A stretch of DNA of 8,535 nucleotides from an uncultured Clostridia bacterium. Its GTDB lineage: Bacteria > Bacillota > Clostridia > Oscillospirales > Acutalibacteraceae. How positions within the stretch are numbered: position 1 is the stretch's first letter; each line of letters begins with the position of its first letter. Position numbers and translations under genes: made by a program. The stretch is from positions 1-8,535 of the forward strand of contig CAMOWP010000077.1 of the NCBI GenBank assembly GCA_946628455.1. The letters run 5' to 3'. The notes under the pieces are model-generated. The model was not told where the DNA came from and ran no database searches. It saw nothing but the letters and a program-made list of their open reading frames with translations. Positions 5,191-8,535 of this stretch are shown one piece after another.

Positions 5191-6726
5191 ATGAACGAAA
5201 AAAGAATCGGCGTAAACTCTCTGCCGAAGGGCTTCAGGCTTTTCTTCCTTCTGCTCCCGCTTCTGGGCTTGTTTACAATAGGAAGAGAGCTTGATAACGA
5301 TTTTTTCTTTCTTTACCCCACGGGACAGTACATAATTGAAAACGGCTTCCCCGTTAAGGATTTCCTTTCAATGCATACGGGAATGAATATTATCGTTCAG
5401 CAGTGGCTGACAGACGTAATATTCTATTTCATCTATTCTCATTTCGGCAAAGCGGGGATGATTGCGTTTTTATATATCTGCTATATTCTATTCTGCGCTG
5501 TAATGTACAAGCTGCTTTTCAGAATAAGTGAAAATCATTTTATTTCGTGTATGATGGCGCTGTGCTCGGGCTTTTTAATGTCGTTTTTATTCATTACAAC
5601 CCGCCCGCAGTCCATAACAATAATTCTTATTGCGCTTGAGCTTTTTGCGCTTGAGAGCTTTGTTAAAACAAAAAAGACGGCGTATCTTTTCATCCTGCCC
5701 GTTATTTCTGTTTTGCTCATAAACCTTCATTCCTCAATGTGGCTTATGATGTTTGTTTTCGCTCTGCCGTATGCCTTCGGCGCGCTGAAAATAAAGCTTA
5801 AGAAATATTCTCAGGAGCCCTGCTGCAGCTTTGTTAAGCTTCTTATATGCGGCACAGTGTGCTTTGCGCTCGGGTTTGCTAACCCATACGGAATAAAAGC
5901 TATGACCTATCTTTTCTCGTCCTTCGGGATTGATTACATCAACAGCTCAATATCCGAAATGGAAGCAATGTCCTTCAGCTCATTTGCAGGCAAGCTGCTT
6001 TTCGGAGTTATGGGAATAATGCTTGCCGTATTTATTGCAAGGAAAAAGAGAGCTTTTACTCCGCGCTTCGTTTTACTTTTCGTCGGCACAGCAGTGCTTT
6101 CACTTATGAATTACAAGTCTGTTGCGTATTTCATAATCGGCGGCTTTGCGGCGTTTACGTATTTTATAGCCGACCTTGAGCCCACGCTGAAAATAACTGA
6201 CGGAGAAAAAACGAAAGCCGATAAAAGAAAAGTGCTCCTTCTCTCGTGCGCTTTGGTTGCAGCGCTCGGACTGCTCGCTGTTGCAGCTGTTGCTTCTCCC
6301 GCGCTGTCAAACAGTGAAAACGAGGTTAACGTTACCGAAAACGGCGAAGAGCCAAAGTCAACAAGGCTGGAGGATTACGCCGCGCTTGACGAAATATGCG
6401 AAATTCTGAAAAAAGAAAACGGCGAAATCACTCTTTACACAGGCTTCAACTACGGCCAGTATATGGAATTCAAGGGCTTCCACCCGTTCATTGACGGAAG
6501 AGCCGAGCTGTTCCTTGAAAAGAACAACGGCGAAAACGATTACCTTAAGGAATTTGTTGACCTGAAAAGCGCAAAGCTGTATTACAAGGATTTTCTTGGC
6601 AAATACAATTTCAATTATATCATCGTAACCCAAAAGGAAGCCGTTCTGAGCTCTGCGCTTGAGCACGACGGTGATTACGAAAAGCTTTACGATTCCGTCG
6701 GAGTTGATTTATATAAGCTAAAGTAA
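5191..6726 (+). CDS. Polytopic membrane protein, GT-C glycosyltransferase-like architecture
   Basis: This 511-residue protein has about ten to twelve hydrophobic segments between residues 16 and 370 and a soluble C-terminal domain (about 371-511). Its features are typical of uncharacterised bacterial GT-C-like integral membrane proteins. The first outer loop has acidic DND (35-37) followed by YPTGQYI and a QQWLTD segment (70-75). Arg-Pro lies at 138-139, NLHSS at 178-182 and ANPYG at 230-234. The C-terminal domain carries HPFIDGRAELF (431-441), the best conserved motif of such tails. GT-C enzymes use polyprenyl-linked sugars on the outer face of the membrane; this activity is inferred from architecture only. 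The ATG at 5191 follows AGGG about 7 bases upstream. It is monocistronic with its own promoter and terminator. A non-enzymatic or transport role remains possible. Confidence 0.85.
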   Translation: MNEKRIGVNSLPKGFRLFFLLLPLLGLFTIGRELDNDFFFLYPTGQYIIENGFPVKDFLSMHTGMNIIVQQWLTDVIFYFIYSHFGKAGMIAFLYICYILFCAVMYKLLFRISENHFISCMMALCSGFLMSFLFITTRPQSITIILIALELFALESFVKTKKTAYLFILPVISVLLINLHSSMWLMMFVFALPYAFGALKIKLKKYSQEPCCSFVKLLICGTVCFALGFANPYGIKAMTYLFSSFGIDYINSSISEMEAMSFSSFAGKLLFGVMGIMLAVFIARKKRAFTPRFVLLFVGTAVLSLMNYKSVAYFIIGGFAAFTYFIADLEPTLKITDGEKTKADKRKVLLLSCALVAALGLLAVAAVASPALSNSENEVNVTENGEEPKSTRLEDYAALDEICEILKKENGEITLYTGFNYGQYMEFKGFHPFIDGRAELFLEKNNGENDYLKEFVDLKSAKLYYKDFLGKYNFNYIIVTQKEAVLSSALEHDGDYEKLYDSVGVDLYKLK

Positions 6727-6734
6727 ACTAAACT

Positions 6735-6766
6735 AAAAGTAGCAAGCAATGCTTGCTACTTTTTTT
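6735..6766 (+). terminator. Terminator between convergent genes, overlapping a stop codon
   Basis: A perfect 10-bp stem (AGTAGCAAGC at 6738-6747 with GCTTGCTACT at 6751-6760) has a 3-base AAT loop and is followed by a 7-base T run on the plus strand (6760-6766). AAAA on the other side gives a weaker T run for minus-strand transcription, so it probably serves both genes. The TAG stop of the minus-strand oxidoreductase (6756-6758) lies inside the stem. Confidence 0.9.
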
Positions 6767-8306
6767 CGTGGTACTCCTGCTCCGTGTTAACGTTCCAGAT
6801 TGCAGATTTATCCTCTTTATTATTTACTATCGCGTCTACCGCCTCAAATGCGGTCGCCATTGAATGGTCCATATTATTATAGCGGTGCTGACCGTTTCTG
6901 CCGATGCAGTAAAGATTGCCGAAGGTGTTGAGGTAATCCCTGAGCTTATCCATCTCGTCATAAGTATCAAAATAAGCAGGATACGCCTTTTTAACCTTTT
7001 CACGGTGGCTGTCAAGCACGTCGGACTTTGACTGAATAACGCCCATCTTAACAAGCTCGTTAACCGCAAGCTCAATGCACTCGCTGTCAGTCATATTCCA
7101 GAAGGAATCGCCCTCGGTGCAGAAATATTCAAGCCCTATCCACACTGTATTTTCCGCGTCCTTAACGAGATACGGAGACCAGTTGTTAAAAATCTGAATT
7201 CTGCCGAGCTTGACGCCCGTATCCTGAACGTAAATCCAGCAGTCGGGAACGATATTTCCGAGCGTTTTAATATCGGTTTCGTTTTTAAGATTGAGCCTGT
7301 CAACAAGCACACCTACCGTTACGAAATCGCGGTAGGGAAGCCCCTTTGCAATTCGCTGAATATCATCGGGAACGTCAAATTCCATAGCTTCAACAAGGTC
7401 TTTTACCGGCATTGTTGAAAGAACGATATCAGCGTCAAGCGTTACCTTCTCCCCGCCCTTTTCATATGTGACCTGACTTATGCAGCTTTCGCTTTCATTA
7501 ACGCCGATAACCCTTGCGCCATTGATAAGCTGAGCGCCGTTTTTCTGAATATCGCCGGCAACCTTTTCCCAGAGCTGGCCGGGGCCGAACTTAGGATAAA
7601 TGAACTCCTCAATCAGCGAGGTCTCCTTTGATTTATCCTTGCCGGTAACCTTGCCGAGCGCATTTTTAACAACCTCGGTAACGGATATTCCCTTAACTCT
7701 CTGCCTGCCCCAGGACGGGTCGATTTTGCTCGGGTGGCGTCCCCAGAGCTTTTCGGTATAACCCTCGAAGAACATTGAGTAAAGAGTGCGCCCGAAATGG
7801 TTGATATATAAATCCTCAAGGCTCTTTTCCTCTCTCTTGTGAACGAGCGAGCCCGCGTAAGAAAAGCCTGATTTCAGCGTTCTTTTAAGCCCCATATTTA
7901 TGAAAGTCTGCGGCTTTAAAGAAATAGGATAATCAAAGAATTTTCCGAGAAAGTAAATTCTCGAAATCCTGTTTCTTACAAGGAAAACGTTATCCTTCTT
8001 ATCGGGGTCTGGTCCGCCCGAAGCGAGCTGCTTTTCCCGCCCGAGCTTTTTATCGTCAAAGGACGGCGAGCCCTGAACGGGAAGGCGCTCCTTCCACCAT
8101 TTCATAACTCTTTCATCTTTAGAAAAGAAACGGTGACCGCCAATATCCATTCTGTTGCCGTTATACTGAACGGTTCTTGAAATACCGCCGACCGTTTCGC
8201 TCTCCTCAAGCACGGTTACGCTGTATTCCCCGTTATTCTCTTTTAAAAGCGTGTCGGCTGCCGTAAGCCCCGCAGGCCCCGCGCCGATAATTACTATCTT
8301 TTTCAT
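6756..8306 (-). CDS. FAD-dependent oxidoreductase, UDP-galactopyranose mutase / protoporphyrinogen oxidase-like
   Basis: This 516-residue cytosolic flavoprotein is of the amino-oxidase/NAD(P)-binding Rossmann superfamily. Evidence is the N-terminal dinucleotide-binding GAGPAG (8-13) with the acidic end EE (34-35), VGGISRT (39-45), IGGHRFFSK (about 55-63), the central FFEGYTEKLWG and WGRQRVKG segments, and a C-terminal FAD-contact motif GRNGQHRY (468-475) followed by NNMDHSMATAFEAV. Members are often labelled protoporphyrinogen oxidase, but the IGGHRFFSK and TEKLWG motifs recall proteins linked to surface polysaccharide synthesis. No heme genes are adjacent, so a sugar-nucleotide or glycolipid substrate seems more likely; this is inference. 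The start at 8304-8306 gives an ideal Rossmann N-terminus (MKKIVIIG), but the Shine-Dalgarno is weak (GATGAGA), unlike its neighbours. It is monocistronic and converges on the membrane protein gene. Confidence 0.9.
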   Translation of the reverse strand: MKKIVIIGAGPAGLTAADTLLKENNGEYSVTVLEESETVGGISRTVQYNGNRMDIGGHRFFSKDERVMKWWKERLPVQGSPSFDDKKLGREKQLASGGPDPDKKDNVFLVRNRISRIYFLGKFFDYPISLKPQTFINMGLKRTLKSGFSYAGSLVHKREEKSLEDLYINHFGRTLYSMFFEGYTEKLWGRHPSKIDPSWGRQRVKGISVTEVVKNALGKVTGKDKSKETSLIEEFIYPKFGPGQLWEKVAGDIQKNGAQLINGARVIGVNESESCISQVTYEKGGEKVTLDADIVLSTMPVKDLVEAMEFDVPDDIQRIAKGLPYRDFVTVGVLVDRLNLKNETDIKTLGNIVPDCWIYVQDTGVKLGRIQIFNNWSPYLVKDAENTVWIGLEYFCTEGDSFWNMTDSECIELAVNELVKMGVIQSKSDVLDSHREKVKKAYPAYFDTYDEMDKLRDYLNTFGNLYCIGRNGQHRYNNMDHSMATAFEAVDAIVNNKEDKSAIWNVNTEQEYHEKK

Positions 8307-8341
8307 ACTTTTCTCATCTCAGCATAAAATTATTCACATTA

Positions 8342-8370
8342 ATTGTAACACAGGATAACACTAATTTCAA
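8342..8370 (-). promoter_or_regulatory. Promoter of the FAD oxidoreductase gene
   Basis: Minus strand -35 TTGAAA (8365-8370), 17-base spacer and -10 TACAAT (8342-8347) preceded by TGT (extended -10). Each hexamer is one base off consensus. The predicted start near 8335 leaves a leader of about 28 bases. Confidence 0.75.
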
Positions 8371-8382
8371 CAATTGAATATT

Positions 8383-8412
8383 TTGACATAAATTATCACT
8401 ATGTGATATAAT
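8383..8412 (+). promoter_or_regulatory. Near-consensus promoter of the right-edge gene
   Basis: -35 TTGACA (8383-8388) and -10 TATAAT (8407-8412) are both perfect consensus, with an 18-base spacer and an extended TGA before the -10. This is the strongest promoter in the window by sequence. Predicted start is near 8419, about 38 bases before the ATG. Confidence 0.85.
8394..8408. promoter_or_regulatory. Dyad in the spacer and -10, candidate operator
   Basis: TATCAC-TAT-GTGATA is a perfect 6-bp inverted repeat with a 3-base centre. It fills the second half of the promoter spacer and overlaps the first two bases of the -10. The position fits a repressor operator; no regulator is identified, and the arms are short. 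Confidence 0.4.
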
Positions 8413-8456
8413 GAGGTAAATAGTATACTAAATATATAAAGGTTGGAGTTGATAGA

Positions 8457-8535
8457 ATGAAGAAGAAAAACGAAAATAAAATACCATTAAGCGAATATTG
8501 GTGTGGATTAAAAAAGAGTATAAGAGTATTATTCG
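8457..8535 (+). CDS. Unidentified protein, N-terminal 26 codons only
   Basis: An open frame starts at ATG 8457-8459, with GGAG about 10 bases upstream and a strong promoter in front, and runs off the right edge. The visible start MKKKNENKIPLSEYWCGLKK is basic, with an aromatic YWCGLKK segment leading into SIRVLF. This resembles the cytosolic lead-in to a first membrane helix, as in some ABC exporters, but too little is visible for a call. Codons are A/T-rich (TTA, ATA, GTA, CCA, AAA), unlike the CTT/AAG/GCG-leaning genes to the left; 26 codons are too few for a conclusion about transfer. Confidence 0.75.
   Translation, partial: MKKKNENKIPLSEYWCGLKKSIRVLF

Noticed and set aside
6358..6666. 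Minus-strand open frame of 102 codons opposite the membrane protein's tail
   Set aside because: It is antisense to the conserved IDGR domain and has no upstream signals.

Overview
The window looks like chromosomal DNA of a low-to-moderate-GC Firmicute, most likely a Clostridia member of the Oscillospiraceae/Ruminococcaceae type. The main evidence is the class III heat-shock operon ctsR-mcsA-mcsB-clpC, an IreB-type (UPF0297) gene, strong AGGAGG ribosome binding sites and sigma-A type promoters. The genus assignment is inference. I see no RNA gene, insertion sequence, phage gene or CRISPR array, and no gene-free stretch exceeds 300 bases.

Layout. Bases 1-4262 hold a minus-strand operon read right to left: a promoter with three CtsR-type operators (4172-4262), ctsR, mcsA, mcsB and clpC. 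clpC runs off the left edge after 692 codons. Spacing is tight: the mcsA Shine-Dalgarno overlaps the ctsR stop, the mcsB ATG directly follows the mcsA stop, and a 47-base gap with a hairpin precedes clpC. Bases 4277-5065 hold a second minus-strand unit: a promoter, ireB (GTG start), an unrecognised Lys/Ala-rich protein and a rho-independent terminator just upstream of the ctsR promoter. Bases 5132-6766 hold a plus-strand polytopic membrane protein of GT-C-like architecture with its own promoter and terminator. It converges on a minus-strand FAD-dependent oxidoreductase of the UDP-galactopyranose mutase / protoporphyrinogen oxidase-like class (6756-8306). From 8383 a near-consensus divergent promoter drives a plus-strand gene of which only 26 codons are visible.

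How the genes work together. CtsR represses its own operon, which encodes the unfoldase ClpC, the arginine kinase McsB and the zinc protein McsA. In Bacillus, McsB and McsA inactivate CtsR and label proteins with phosphoarginine for ClpC-ClpP. The main anomaly is McsB. By alignment from memory it lacks the catalytic cysteine, a catalytic glutamate, several nucleotide-binding arginines and the RD pair of the RDxxRA phosphoarginine receptor motif. ClpC nevertheless keeps the two N-domain glutamates that bind phosphoarginine. This suggests that McsB here is a pseudokinase-like adaptor or a strongly altered kinase. The IreB unit, which carries an uncharacterised partner gene, is the second point of interest.
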